A stretch of 64,000 bases of DNA from positions 4,650,001 to 4,714,000 of the forward strand of contig NZ_CP092431.1 in assembly GCF_022385335.1 (NCBI RefSeq). The letters run 5' to 3'. The notes under the pieces are model-generated. The model searched no databases and was not told the origin of the DNA. It was given only the letters and a program-made list of their open reading frames with translations. The number at the start of each line of letters is the position of its first letter. Positions within the stretch are counted from its first letter, which is position 1. Both the position numbers and the translations under genes were made by a program. The stretch is from Streptomyces deccanensis. Its GTDB lineage: Bacteria > Actinomycetota > Actinomycetes > Streptomycetales > Streptomycetaceae. This document shows, in pieces, positions 55,101-63,997 of this stretch.

Positions 55101-55356
55101 GGCGGCCCGGCTCCGCGGTGACCGTGTGGCAGGCCTTCGCCCCACCGGCGAGCGTGCCACGGGCGACGGAATCGCCCGGATCCCCGAACGGCGCGAGCGC
55201 GAGCGGCGCGCACTCCACCGGGTCGTCGGCGCGGGCGGTCCCCGCCCCGGTCAGGGTCAGCAGCGAGGTGAGCAGCGAGACCAGAACGGTCAGCACGAGC
55301 AGCGGCACCACGGGCCGCCCGCGTCCGCGTCTCATGGGCAGGCTTGTGGTCAACAT
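52147..55356 (-). CDS. Large secreted repeat protein with C-terminal Ig-like repeats
   Basis: A 1069-residue exported protein. The signal peptide (MRRGRGRP, hydrophobic stretch, ARA cleavage) is followed by about five or six degenerate repeats of 120-140 residues, each with paired cysteines and an EGC...R pattern (for example ECAPLALAPF, EGCAPAVGTSWDL, EGCPVLTTGVYGT, EGCRSVVWGRHEG). An IPT/Ig-like domain and two YQW-type repeats (YTYQWNADGKAIKG, YGYQWYAGGKMIKG) end it. There are no catalytic motifs. It is probably an extracellular adhesin or matrix protein. GGGGGG precedes ATG 55356. Confidence 0.75.
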   Translation of the reverse strand: MLTTSLPMRRGRGRPVVPLLVLTVLVSLLTSLLTLTGAGTARADDPVECAPLALAPFGDPGDSVARGTLAGGAKACHTVTAEPGRHQVSLADPHQEAFLVVRGADGTEAECTAPNYGVRWCDFPAAGAYTVVVDNSGGFDATDYQVSVVPLAGSEGCAPAVGTSWDLPPATFKVVSPVQVDCLPFRGEPGERVNVYRGEVRQWITDETGADICGRGEDDEHGCVLPGDGPYRVLAYGFSDSGLPVDERVQIRRLSKAEGCPVLTTGVYGTPPAPGTLRCRSLTVPSAGRFLVSALNPEQNEALWSYVYDGEGKKVCQAGGWCTFAVAGRHTLVVGDPNRISDPEYATAFLDRTGTEGCRSVVWGRHEGEFGGVGEYDCLLLPGSEGARFAALTKLGGPGPRPAVEVVDGEGVTQCTDDALSTGTCEPTGTAPYRLLVHADSGTSGAYALDLVRTDTPEGCAELPSGSFADDGARATFGTGGGVFSRCLSVPAGEHTEGEVFQLIATSGGVAARFSVVDADGKKVCDRSAATNGWVLCALTPGKAHTVLVSGRDQTATYTLARRDVTESAASAGCVTSAATKVGGASVPGTHGAPGTLRCHRVTTGATTDVVHIDARDRLGTGNIAVFGGDGGMECSFRNRACAVSGSTSHQVLVQVPAHLKTAPDYRLDALRIATADGPAAECEKVPSVAYGYGPVTGSLDESRTAVCAVLPTAGFDTFGTEISDTTGATTTAVPALYTMSSWSNGCVNSSDGYRCGVDGSFGQSTPSLFLLGLPEKASTTSYRASLVCSPSLCGTEDVGVTSVGPDTGAAESKVTLTVTGTALPVNAEVRLYQSGRSITAKTESVSTDHRTLTAVLDLTGVSPGTWSVSVIARGWEFQRGTFTVTRAQLRNTAAPKVSGTVAVGAKVTATPGSWSSAPSSYTYQWNADGKAIKGATGSTYTVPAGLLGKRLSVTVGAARPGWDGGTSTSAPVTVAKGAAPKATKVPVITGTAKVGKTLKAGQGTWSPAATSYGYQWYAGGKMIKGATKASLVLKAAQKGKKITVKVVAHRTGHKDGSAVSRATKAVVK

Positions 55357-55392
55357 GGTTCCCCCCGGAACGGTCGGAGCCCGCCGAATGCT

Positions 55393-55408
55393 CCGGTACC
55401 GGTACCGG
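55393..55408. promoter_or_regulatory. 16-bp palindrome upstream of the large secreted protein
   Basis: CCGGTACCGGTACCGG is a perfect, internally repeated palindrome 37 bp before the start codon. It may be an operator. Confidence 0.4.
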
Positions 55409-55523
55409 GCTCAAGTGGCGGTCAGTGAGGCGATGTTCGCACAGAGGTGTGACACACCACTCATGGGTTTCCCGGAGCACCACCCGTATCGAGCCATGCC
55501 GTCGACACCCGGTCGGACCGTCG

Positions 55524-56933
55524 CTACCGCCCCGCCACCCGGTCCGCCCACCGCGCCAACCGCGACGACTCCCCCCTGTTCGAGGCCGCCTCGCGCCGAT
55601 CCGCCACGCGATACGTCGCGTACATCCCCTGCACGCCCACCCAACGCAGCGGCTCCGGCTCCCACTTGCGCACCCGGTGGTTCACCCACGGCAGCGAGGT
55701 CAGCTCGGTGGCCCCGCCCTGCCCGGAGTCGCGCAGGACGAGGTCGCGCAGGGTGCGGGCGGCGAGGTTGGTGGTGGCCACCCCGGACCCGACGTAACCG
55801 CCCGCCCAGCCGAGCCCCGTGGCCCGGTCCAGCGTGACCGTCGCGCACCAGTCGCGGGGCACCCCCAGCACCCCCGACCAGGCATGGTCGACCTTCACCC
55901 CGGTCAGCGACGGGAAGAACCGCACGAGGATCTCGTACAGCGCCTCGATCGTCGCCGGCTGCGTACGCCCGTCGTTGTCGGTCCGCGACCCGAAGCGGTA
56001 CGGCACCCCGCGACCGCCCAGCGCGATCCGGTCGTCGGCCGTGCGCTGGGCGTACATATAGGCGTGCGCCATGTCGCCGAGCGTCTCGCGCCCCTCCCAG
56101 CCGATCGCCGCCCACTGCTCGGCGGTCAGCGGCTCGGTGGCGATCATCGACGAGTTCATCGGCAGCCACGTCCGCCGCTGCCCCTTGAGGTTCGCCGTGA
56201 ACCCCTCGGTGCAGCGCAGCACATAGGGCGCCCGGACGGTCCCGTACGGCGTGACCGCCTGCCCCGCCCCGATCTCGGTGACCGGCGTCAACTCGTGCAC
56301 GGTCACCCCCAGCCCCTCCACGACGGCCGCCAGCCCGGACACCAGCTTCACCGGGTTCAGCCGCGCCCCGTGCGGCGTCCACGTCGACCCCACCGCGTCC
56401 GCGACCCTGATCCGCTCGGCCGTCTCCCGGGCCCCGTACAGCTCACGGTCGACCTCCCCGTAGGCCGCCTCATGCTCATGAAAGGCCTTGAGCCGCCCCA
56501 ACTGCGCCGGTGTGCAGGCCACTTCGAGCACACCACCCCGGTGGATGTCCGCCTCGACACCCTCCTCCCCGGCCACCCGCACGACCTCGTCGACGGTCTC
56601 GTTCATGGCCCGCTGCAACCGCACTGCGGCCTCCCGGCCGTGCAGACGCGCGTACCGGTCCCGCCCCGCGATCCCGTTGTAGAGCCAGCCGCCGTTGCGC
56701 CCCGAGGCCCCGTACCCGCAGAACTTCTGCTCCAGGACCGTGATCCGGAGCGAAGGGTCGGCCTTCTTCAGGTAGTAGGCGGTCCACAGCCCGGTGTACC
56801 CACCCCCCACGACCACCACGTCGACAGCCGCGTCCCCGCCCAGCGGCTCCCGCGGCACGGGAAGACCGGCCTGCGCGTACCAGAAGGAGACCCCGCCGTT
56901 GGCGGCGCCCGCGATCGCGTCCGAGCTGCTCAT
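55524..56933 (-). CDS. FAD-dependent oxidoreductase (DAO family)
   Basis: A 469-residue DadA/glycine-oxidase-like flavoprotein. The FAD motif is VVVVGGGYTGLWTAYYL near residue 40, followed by CGYGASGRNGGW. The C-terminal GWAGGYVGSGVATTN closes the cofactor site. Substrates in the family are amino acids, amines or betaines. It starts at ATG 56933, divergent from the kinase gene at 57050. A relic of a related C terminus lies at 15958. Confidence 0.88.
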   Translation of the reverse strand: MSSSDAIAGAANGGVSFWYAQAGLPVPREPLGGDAAVDVVVVGGGYTGLWTAYYLKKADPSLRITVLEQKFCGYGASGRNGGWLYNGIAGRDRYARLHGREAAVRLQRAMNETVDEVVRVAGEEGVEADIHRGGVLEVACTPAQLGRLKAFHEHEAAYGEVDRELYGARETAERIRVADAVGSTWTPHGARLNPVKLVSGLAAVVEGLGVTVHELTPVTEIGAGQAVTPYGTVRAPYVLRCTEGFTANLKGQRRTWLPMNSSMIATEPLTAEQWAAIGWEGRETLGDMAHAYMYAQRTADDRIALGGRGVPYRFGSRTDNDGRTQPATIEALYEILVRFFPSLTGVKVDHAWSGVLGVPRDWCATVTLDRATGLGWAGGYVGSGVATTNLAARTLRDLVLRDSGQGGATELTSLPWVNHRVRKWEPEPLRWVGVQGMYATYRVADRREAASNRGESSRLARWADRVAGR

Positions 56934-57049
56934 GCCCGGACGCTAGCCGCTGCCGGGCACCCTGTCTCCTACGGATTCCGTGGCGAACGGGCCCCCGAAG
57001 CCCGGAAATCCAAGGGACTCCGGGCGGGCCCGCGCGTAGTGTCCCCCGC

Positions 57050-57928
57050 ATGATCGATGTTCCGGAGGAACTGGCCGAGACTCAGGCAGAGATCAACGGA
57101 GAAGCGGGCCGCAGATTCGTCGCGAACCTCCCCCGCCTGACCGCGGACTTCCTGGACCGCTGGAACCTGCGCCTCGACGGCCGCCCCATGCACGGCATGT
57201 GCGCCCTGGTCGTCCCGGTGGTGAGTACGGCCGACGACACCCCGGCGGTCCTCAAGCTCCAGATCCCCGACGACGAGAGCGAGGGCGAACCGGTGGCCCT
57301 GCGCCACTGGAACGGCGATGGGGCGGTACGGCTCCTGGACCACGACCCCGACACGGGCACCATGCTCCTCGAACGCCTCGACCCGGCCCGCATGCTCAGC
57401 CACGAGCCGGACACCCACAAGGCCATCCTGGTCATCGCCCGTCTCCTGGCCCACCTCACCGCCACCCCGGCCCCACCGACCGTGCGCCGCCTCTCCGACA
57501 TCGCGGCGAACATGTTGGAGCGCACCCCACCGGTCCTGGCCCGCATCCCGGACCCGTCCGACCGCCGCCTGCTGACGGACTGCGCGGCGGCACTCCGCGA
57601 GGTCGTCACCGAGCCCGGCGACCGCCTCCTCCACTGGGACCTGCACTTCGACAACGTCCTCGGCGCCGACCGGTCCCCCTGGCTCGCCATCGACCCCAAA
57701 CCCCTGGCGGGCGACCCCGGCTTCGACCTCTGGCCGGCCCTCAACAACCGCTTCGACCCGTCCGAGGTCCGCTGGCGCTTCGACGCGATGACCGACGTCC
57801 TGGGCCTGAACCGCGAACGGGCGAGGGCCTGGACCCTCGCCCGCCTCCTCCAGAACGCCCTCTGGGAGATCGAGGAGAACCGCTCCCTCGACCCGGACGA
57901 CCTGGAACTCGGCCGCCGACTGCGCTGA
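57050..57928 (+). CDS. Aminoglycoside phosphotransferase, APH(6)-like
   Basis: A 292-residue kinase-fold protein. The catalytic loop HWDLHFDNVL and the metal motif IDPKPLAGDPGFDLW are those of the streptomycin 6-kinase/hydroxyurea resistance family. It would phosphorylate a small hydroxylated compound; whether this gives antibiotic resistance is not shown. TAGTGT (57037-57042) seven bases before ATG 57050 points to a leaderless transcript. Confidence 0.88.
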   Translation: MIDVPEELAETQAEINGEAGRRFVANLPRLTADFLDRWNLRLDGRPMHGMCALVVPVVSTADDTPAVLKLQIPDDESEGEPVALRHWNGDGAVRLLDHDPDTGTMLLERLDPARMLSHEPDTHKAILVIARLLAHLTATPAPPTVRRLSDIAANMLERTPPVLARIPDPSDRRLLTDCAAALREVVTEPGDRLLHWDLHFDNVLGADRSPWLAIDPKPLAGDPGFDLWPALNNRFDPSEVRWRFDAMTDVLGLNRERARAWTLARLLQNALWEIEENRSLDPDDLELGRRLR

Positions 57929-57949
57929 CCGAGCCCCACCGGGAAAAGA

Positions 57950-58513
57950 TCACCAGGTGTGGGCGACGTCCACCACGACACGGTCCGGCAGCTGGATCAC
58001 CCGGAACGGCAACCGGGCGCGGACACCGAGGCCGACCTGACTCTGCCCCTCGAAAGTGCCGCCGAACTTGGCGTCCCGGAAGGTGCTGTAGCCACTGAGG
58101 TTCACCCCGGGCAGGGCCTTCCCGTACGTCCCGGGATACGTCGGCTCCCCGGCCTCCAGGTCATAACTCCAGGCACCGATCCGGATATCAAGGACCGCCC
58201 CACCGGCCACCGATATGTACTCACCCGACGGGTCCGCCTGGAACCGGTCCACGTACTGCACGTGATACCCGACCGAACTGCCCCCACCAGGCACGTCGAA
58301 CACCATCCGGTCATAGCACTCGTGCCGCCCGGCCCTGACGTCCACCAGATGATCGGCCCCCTGAGCGGCACCCCCCTTGGCCCCACTCCCCCACCCGGTC
58401 GGACAGGCAACCGCAGCCCGCGCCCCCTCCACCGCCCCCGCGACCCCCGCGGCCGCCCCCAACCCGGCCCCCGCCAACACGAGCACCGCCGCAACCGCTC
58501 CGATCCGCCGCAT
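57950..58513 (-). CDS. Secreted AMIN-like domain protein
   Basis: A 187-residue exported protein with a signal peptide (MRRIGAVAAVLVLAGAGLG, cleaved near AVEGARA) and a mature part of the actinobacterial AMIN-like family (CPTGWGSGAKGG, HECYDRMVFDVPG, YVDRFQADPSGEYI). AMIN-like folds often bind cell-wall polymers; this role is inferred from fold only. Two cysteines (CPTGWG, HECYD) may pair. It is convergent with the kinase gene. Confidence 0.85.
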   Translation of the reverse strand: MRRIGAVAAVLVLAGAGLGAAAGVAGAVEGARAAVACPTGWGSGAKGGAAQGADHLVDVRAGRHECYDRMVFDVPGGGSSVGYHVQYVDRFQADPSGEYISVAGGAVLDIRIGAWSYDLEAGEPTYPGTYGKALPGVNLSGYSTFRDAKFGGTFEGQSQVGLGVRARLPFRVIQLPDRVVVDVAHTW

Positions 58514-58765
58514 CCCATCCCCCTGCGTCTCTCCACCCCAACACCGCTGACGCCGAAGAAGACCCCCCGCCCCACCGGAAGGTTGTACGACAGAAAGGGG
58601 CAAACCAGGGATTCCCGGCCTCCACTTAAAGAGTCAGTGCGGGCCGGCCGTCGGCACGCACAACAGCCGTCATCCAACACCGCGCAGTCCCCCTGCCCCC
58701 GGGCTCGTGCCACCATTCCGATCACGACGCGGTCGACTATCGGCACGCACCGGGAGGGGAAAACC

Positions 58766-59005
58766 ATGGCGAAAGAGCGGCCTTGGAACCGAGCGGAGTA
58801 CACCACACCCCCAGCGCAGGACGGGCTCAACCTCGGGAACGCCAGCGACGAGGAAGTGCGCGCCTACTGCCTCCAGCGCTCGCGCGCATTCCTGGCCAGA
58901 GCGGAGACCACGGAGGCCGCGATAAGCAGTGGCCGCCAACTCGAGATCGCCGCCCAGTACGCGATCATCGCGCAAGCCTTCCGCCCGGGCCCTCAGCCGG
59001 AGTGA
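58766..59005 (+). CDS. Small conserved hypothetical protein
   Basis: A 79-residue, soluble, probably helical protein (MAKERPWNRAEYTTPPAQDG, then EVRAYCLQRSRAFLARAETTEAA). No family recognised. ATG 58766 has an excellent GGGAGGGGA ribosome site. The next feature downstream is a terminator and the tRNA gene on the other strand. Confidence 0.7.
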   Translation: MAKERPWNRAEYTTPPAQDGLNLGNASDEEVRAYCLQRSRAFLARAETTEAAISSGRQLEIAAQYAIIAQAFRPGPQPE

Positions 59006-59083
59006 CATCAGCCGCGCGCGGAGGGCCTGCGCAGGCATCCCGGTTCAGCCGCCTATGCGTGGAGCCGCTCGGAAACACGAAAA

Positions 59084-59114
59084 ATCCCAGGTCAGAGCGC
59101 ATCTGACCTGGGAT
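59084..59114 (-). terminator. tRNA-Thr terminator
   Basis: A perfect 13-bp stem (59084-59096 with 59102-59114), 5-nt loop, and a TTTT run on the leftward strand immediately after, 9 bp beyond the tRNA 3' end. Confidence 0.85.
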
Positions 59115-59122
59115 CGAAGCAG

Positions 59123-59196
59123 AGCCCCCTGTCGGAATCGAACCGACGACCTCGAGATTACAAGTCACGCGCTCTGGCCAACTGAGCTAAGGGGGC
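59123..59196 (-). tRNA. tRNA-Thr (anticodon TGT)
   Basis: A 74-nt cloverleaf: acceptor GCCCCCT/AGGGGGC, D-arm GCTC...GAGC, anticodon loop CTTGTAA giving TGT, T-arm GTCGG-TTCGATT-CCGAC. The anticodon stem has one T-T mismatch. No CCA is encoded. It reads ACA threonine codons, which are rare in this genome. Confidence 0.95.
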
Positions 59197-59378
59197 ATCG
59201 CGCAGACAACATCACGCGCGAAAGCGGCTCCACTCTACACAGAGGCCCTTTCCCGAAGCCATGACGTTTCGCCCGCACCTTGATCGCCCGCAACCTTGTG
59301 TAACCGACCGCTCACTCGTTCGTTGATCGACCTGACGTGCTGTTCCGAAGATCGGATCGTCGGGGAGGGGTGGGCGAC

Positions 59379-60788
59379 ATGAGGCGGCCTGCTGAGTTGA
59401 CGAAACTGCAGGCGGTGAACGGCACGGAAGCCGAACGCGTCAAGCGCGACGCCCTCGGTATCGCCGGCCGCCGCAAGCACCACACCCGCAAGGCGACACC
59501 GCTCAGGAGCCACACCAAAGAGGCCGACACACACCACCGCGTCTACCGGTTCCGCTTCTATCCGACCATCGAGCAAGCCGAGCAGTTGGGAAGGACTTTC
59601 GGCGCCTGCCGCTGGGTCTACAACGAGGGTCTGGCCTTGCGGGCGGCGGCCTGGGAGCAGCATCGGGTGAAGGTCGGGTTCGCTGAATCCTGCCGTGCGC
59701 TGACCGGCTGGAAGCGGGTCGAGGACACTGCGTGGCTCAAGGACGTGTCATCGACCGTGCTCCAACAGGCCCTGCGCCACGTCGACCAGGCGTTCACCCG
59801 GTTCCTGAACGGCCAGACCAGGTGTCCCGAGCGGAAGAAGAAGGGGAGGTCGCGGGAGTCCGCGATCTACGTGCGCACGGGCTTCAAGTGGGTCGAGGAC
59901 CCGGCTCTGCCCGGGACCGGTCTGATCACGCTTGCCAAACAGTCCGAGCCACTGCGCATCCGCTGGTCACGGGCACTGCCTGCCGGCGTGGTCCCGGTCC
60001 GCTTGTCGGTCACGCGTGACAAAGCCGGACGGTACTTCGTAGCAGCGCTCGTCGAGGAGCGCATCGCGCCACTGGCCGCCGCCTTCCTGCCGGACACCCA
60101 GGAGCCGAAGGCTGTGGGACTGGACCTGGGGCTGGCGTCACTCGTCACGCTCGACGACGGAACGAAACTGGATCAACCTCGGCTGTTGAAGCGGTACGCG
60201 GAGAAGCTGGCACGGCTCCAGCGCGAACTGCACAACAAGGTGAGGGGATCGAACAACCGGAACAAGGTCCGACAGAGGATCGCCCGCCTCTACACACTCA
60301 TCTCTGACATGCGCAAAGACATGCTGGACCAGTTCACGACCCGCCTCGTGCGCGAGAACCAAGTGCTCGTCGTGGAGGACCTGTCCATCGTGACCCTGCT
60401 GCGTCCGGCCCTCGGCAAGGGCCGACGGCGAAAAGCGAGGCTGAACGAGGCCATCCTCGACGCCGGGTGGGGTGAGCTGCTGCGGCAACTGCACTACAAG
60501 TGCGCGTGGTACGGCCGCACCCTGGTGATCGTCGACCGATTCTTCCCTTCAACTCGGCTGTGCTCGGCGTGCCGCTCGAAGGGGCCGAAGATAGACCTTT
60601 CGGTACGGGAGTGGACCTGCTCCCCTTGCGGGGCCGTCCATGATCGAGACGTGAATGCCGCCGCGAATCTCCGGGTCGAAGGGATGCGCCTGTACAGGCA
60701 GGTGACCGCCGGCTTGCCCCCGGGCACGACGGCGCCGACTGTGATCAGAGCTTCGGAACTGAAGGGGCCTCTACCGACCGCGTGCTAG
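59379..60788 (+). CDS. tnpB: TnpB, RNA-guided nuclease of IS200/IS605-type elements
   Basis: A 469-residue TnpB. The RuvC acidic residues are Asp249 (VGLDLGLAS), Glu333 (VVEDLSI) and Asp424 (DRDVNAAANL); the zinc ribbon is CSACRSKGPK with CSPCG. All key residues are present. About 50 residues precede the usual TnpB start (RVYRFRFYPT). ATG 59379 has GGGGAGGGG 8 nt before it. No tnpA is adjacent, so the element needs help to move. Family members cut DNA guided by an RNA from the element's right end. Confidence 0.9.
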   Translation: MRRPAELTKLQAVNGTEAERVKRDALGIAGRRKHHTRKATPLRSHTKEADTHHRVYRFRFYPTIEQAEQLGRTFGACRWVYNEGLALRAAAWEQHRVKVGFAESCRALTGWKRVEDTAWLKDVSSTVLQQALRHVDQAFTRFLNGQTRCPERKKKGRSRESAIYVRTGFKWVEDPALPGTGLITLAKQSEPLRIRWSRALPAGVVPVRLSVTRDKAGRYFVAALVEERIAPLAAAFLPDTQEPKAVGLDLGLASLVTLDDGTKLDQPRLLKRYAEKLARLQRELHNKVRGSNNRNKVRQRIARLYTLISDMRKDMLDQFTTRLVRENQVLVVEDLSIVTLLRPALGKGRRRKARLNEAILDAGWGELLRQLHYKCAWYGRTLVIVDRFFPSTRLCSACRSKGPKIDLSVREWTCSPCGAVHDRDVNAAANLRVEGMRLYRQVTAGLPPGTTAPTVIRASELKGPLPTAC

Positions 60789-60879
60789 CGGTCGGCTGCG
60801 TCACGGACCGACGGGCCGTCGGCCGGGATGCCTGTGGAGCGTGCGTAGGACCGCTCGGGCTCCCCTCATCAGGGGTGAT
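60774..60879 (+). ncRNA. Candidate TnpB right end / omegaRNA region
   Basis: Three compact hairpins follow one another over and after the tnpB stop: CCGACCGC/GCGGTCGG (60774-60795), CCGACG/CGTCGG (60808-60822) and CCCCT/AGGGG (60862-60875). Right ends of IS605-type elements give the guide RNA from this position. Boundaries are not established. Confidence 0.4.
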
Positions 60880-61161
60880 GCACGCGTGGCAGTGCGCGAA
60901 GAAGCAGGAAGCGTCGAAGCAAGGTCAAAAGTGCGGTGCTCTGCCTCCGCCGACGAGAATCACCACGACGACCTCTCCCCCGTCGAAAATTTCCGCGAAG
61001 TTCACAGGCGTCCAGGTACTGACAGACCCGGTGAACGGGAGGTACCGTCCTGACCCAATCCACTCCCGTGGACTACACCACCATGGCCCGGCCGTGGTGG
61101 ATCACCACCTTTACAACGGATCGTCCGGCACGTTCCTGCCGGTGAAGGGGGCCTACGACCC
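60880..61161 (+). promoter_or_regulatory. msiK upstream region
   Basis: No gene seen. It contains a dre-like site (61067-61082) overlapping an inverted repeat (CCACCATGG...CCGTGGTGG, 61078-61100) about 62 bp before the msiK start. The RNA start is not evident. Confidence 0.5.
61067..61082. promoter_or_regulatory. dre-like DasR operator before msiK
   Basis: CGTGGACTACACCACC matches the DasR consensus at about 12 of 16 positions. DasR control of the chitobiose ATPase gene msiK would fit. Confidence 0.5.
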
Positions 61162-62298
<1,137 letters not shown>

Positions 62299-62367
62299 TC
62301 CCCGACACGGTGGACGCGACCGTTCGCGAAACCACCGGCCCGGGATAAATCACCCAGGTTGACGAAG

Positions 62368-62398
62368 AAGGCCCCGCAAACCTCTGCGGGGCCTTTTT
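62368..62398 (+). terminator. msiK terminator
   Basis: A perfect 11-bp stem (62368-62378 with 62385-62395), 6-nt loop, and a T-run after it. Confidence 0.92.
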
Positions 62399-62538
62399 CC
62401 TTGTCGCCAACTACCCCGGCAAATCGGCTCATTTCGACCAGTGTGCGTCAACCCGCCACCTCAAGAACGGCGCTCGCGCATCCCCCATACCGGTGACCCA
62501 ATGTCGCCATATCACTACCCCGCGCTACCCTCACTCGC

Positions 62539-63003
62539 GTGAAGCACACCCACACCTACACCCAACGGACGCGGCGCGGCCGCGGTCCCGCCCGCCGGAT
62601 CGGCCGTTCCCTGGCCCTGGTCCTGCCCGTCGTCCTCGTCCTCTCCGGCACCCTCGCGGTCACCAAGGTCCAATGGACCACCACGGACCCCGACCAATCG
62701 GTCCTCGCCGCCTCGGACGTGGCCGAGCTGGACTCCACCGAGCGCACCAAGCACCGCGCCCCGCACGAGGTGCTCCAGGACAAGCTCCTGCTGGAGCTCC
62801 AGGACGAGGACCCCGGAGTCGCCCTCACCCACCTCCAGGAAGCGGTGAACGAGCGCCCGTCGCTGGCCAAGCACTGCACCTCCATCGCGCGCGCCCTCGG
62901 CCGCGCCGCCGTCCGCGCCTACGGCCCCACCCGGGCCCAGGGCTTCGCCCGCCCCGTCTGCGACACCTCGTACGCGACCGGAGTGGCCGCCCAGTTCGCC
63001 TGA
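62539..63003 (+). CDS. Membrane-anchored hypothetical protein
   Basis: A 154-residue protein with a basic N terminus (RTRRGRGPARRIGRS), one hydrophobic segment (about 24-42, LALVLPVVLVLSGTLAV) and an outside domain of about 110 residues with two cysteines (KHCTS, PVCDTS) that may bond. No family recognised. GTG 62539 is preceded by TACCCT, suggesting a leaderless transcript. It lies between msiK and the nucleotidyltransferase gene. Confidence 0.75.
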   Translation: MKHTHTYTQRTRRGRGPARRIGRSLALVLPVVLVLSGTLAVTKVQWTTTDPDQSVLAASDVAELDSTERTKHRAPHEVLQDKLLLELQDEDPGVALTHLQEAVNERPSLAKHCTSIARALGRAAVRAYGPTRAQGFARPVCDTSYATGVAAQFA

Positions 63004-63107
63004 CCACCCCGGCGACCCACCGGGGCACGCCACCCCGGTGACACCCCCTCCCGCGCCGATCACAGGGCCGTGCTCCCGCGAACGGGGCGCCACGTACAGT
63101 TCGGGTC

Positions 63108-63839
63108 ATGACCGATCCGAACGCCGCGTCGCGCCCCGTTCAAGCCGTGGTCCTCGCCGGTGGCCAGGGCTCCCGGCTGCGTCCGTACACCGACGACCGG
63201 CCCAAGCCCATGGTCGAGATCCCCGGTACGGGCACGCCGATCATCGGCCATCAGCTCGCCTGGCTCGCCGAGGAGGGCGTGACCGACGTGGTCGTCTCCT
63301 GCGGCCATCTCGCCGACGTCCTGCAGAAGTGGCTGGACTCCGCCGACCTCCCGGTCCGCGTCACCACGGTCGTCGAGACGGAGCCCCTGGGCCGAGGCGG
63401 GGGCCTCAAGTACGCCGCCGCCCACCTGCCGCACCCCGACCGGCCCTGGTACGCCACCAACGGCGACATCTGGACCCGTTTCTCGCTCCGCGACATGGCG
63501 GACTTCCACACCGAGCGCGACGCCGTCGCCACCCTCGCCCTGGCCCGCCCGCGCATCCCCTGGGGCGCCGTGAAGACGGACGGCTTCGGCCGCGTCACGG
63601 ACTTCATCGAGGCCCCGCCCACCACGTACGAGATCAACGCCGGCGTCTACGTGTTCTCCCCGGAGTTCACCGACCTCCTCCCGGCCCGCGGCGACCACGA
63701 ACGCACCACGTTCCCCCGCCTCGCCCGAGAACGCCGTCTGGCGGGCTTCCCCCTCCCCCAGGGCGCCTACTGGCGCGCCATCGACACAGCGAAGGACCTG
63801 ACAGAGGCAGCGAAGGAACTGGCGGCCCAGAACCGCTAG
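63108..63839 (+). CDS. Sugar nucleotidyltransferase (NTP_transferase)
   Basis: A 243-residue nucleotidyltransferase. The nucleotide motif is LAGGQGSRLRPYTDDRPKPM, with the metal-binding Asp in NGDIW and the sugar-site stretch EINAGVYVF. It activates a sugar-1-phosphate to an NDP-sugar; the related families make GDP-mannose or glucose-1-phosphate adducts. It is shorter than GlgC or ManC because it lacks a C-terminal beta-helix. ATG 63108. The precise sugar cannot be stated. Confidence 0.88.
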   Translation: MTDPNAASRPVQAVVLAGGQGSRLRPYTDDRPKPMVEIPGTGTPIIGHQLAWLAEEGVTDVVVSCGHLADVLQKWLDSADLPVRVTTVVETEPLGRGGGLKYAAAHLPHPDRPWYATNGDIWTRFSLRDMADFHTERDAVATLALARPRIPWGAVKTDGFGRVTDFIEAPPTTYEINAGVYVFSPEFTDLLPARGDHERTTFPRLARERRLAGFPLPQGAYWRAIDTAKDLTEAAKELAAQNR

Positions 63840-63868
63840 GGGCGCCTTTCGAAGTCACGGCTCTCATA

Positions 63869-63915
63869 GGGGCGCGGGGAACTGCGCGAGAAGCACCACG
63901 CACCCGCAGCCGCCG
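63869..63915 (+). repeat. Streptomyces palindromic repeat, copy 6 (single arm)
   Basis: The core GGGGCGCGGGGAACTGCGCG (63869-63888) is followed by AGAAGCACCACGCACCCGCA, much like the nagA copy. Confidence 0.88.
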
Positions 63916-63960
63916 AGGAAACCCGCTGCCCCGAGCTCCCAGGCGCCTCCTCACACACCA

Positions 63961-63997
63961 ATGGGCCCCGCGTCGCAAAACCTCACGCGGGGCCCAT
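63961..63997. terminator. Terminator
   Basis: A perfect 13-bp stem (63961-63973 with 63985-63997) with an 11-nt loop, 121 nt after the nucleotidyltransferase stop. It may also serve a gene beyond the window. Confidence 0.7.

Noticed and set aside
59006..59336. A tnpA transposase gene beside tnpB
   Set aside because: The stretch contains only the tRNA gene and its terminator; no HUH-type motif is seen.
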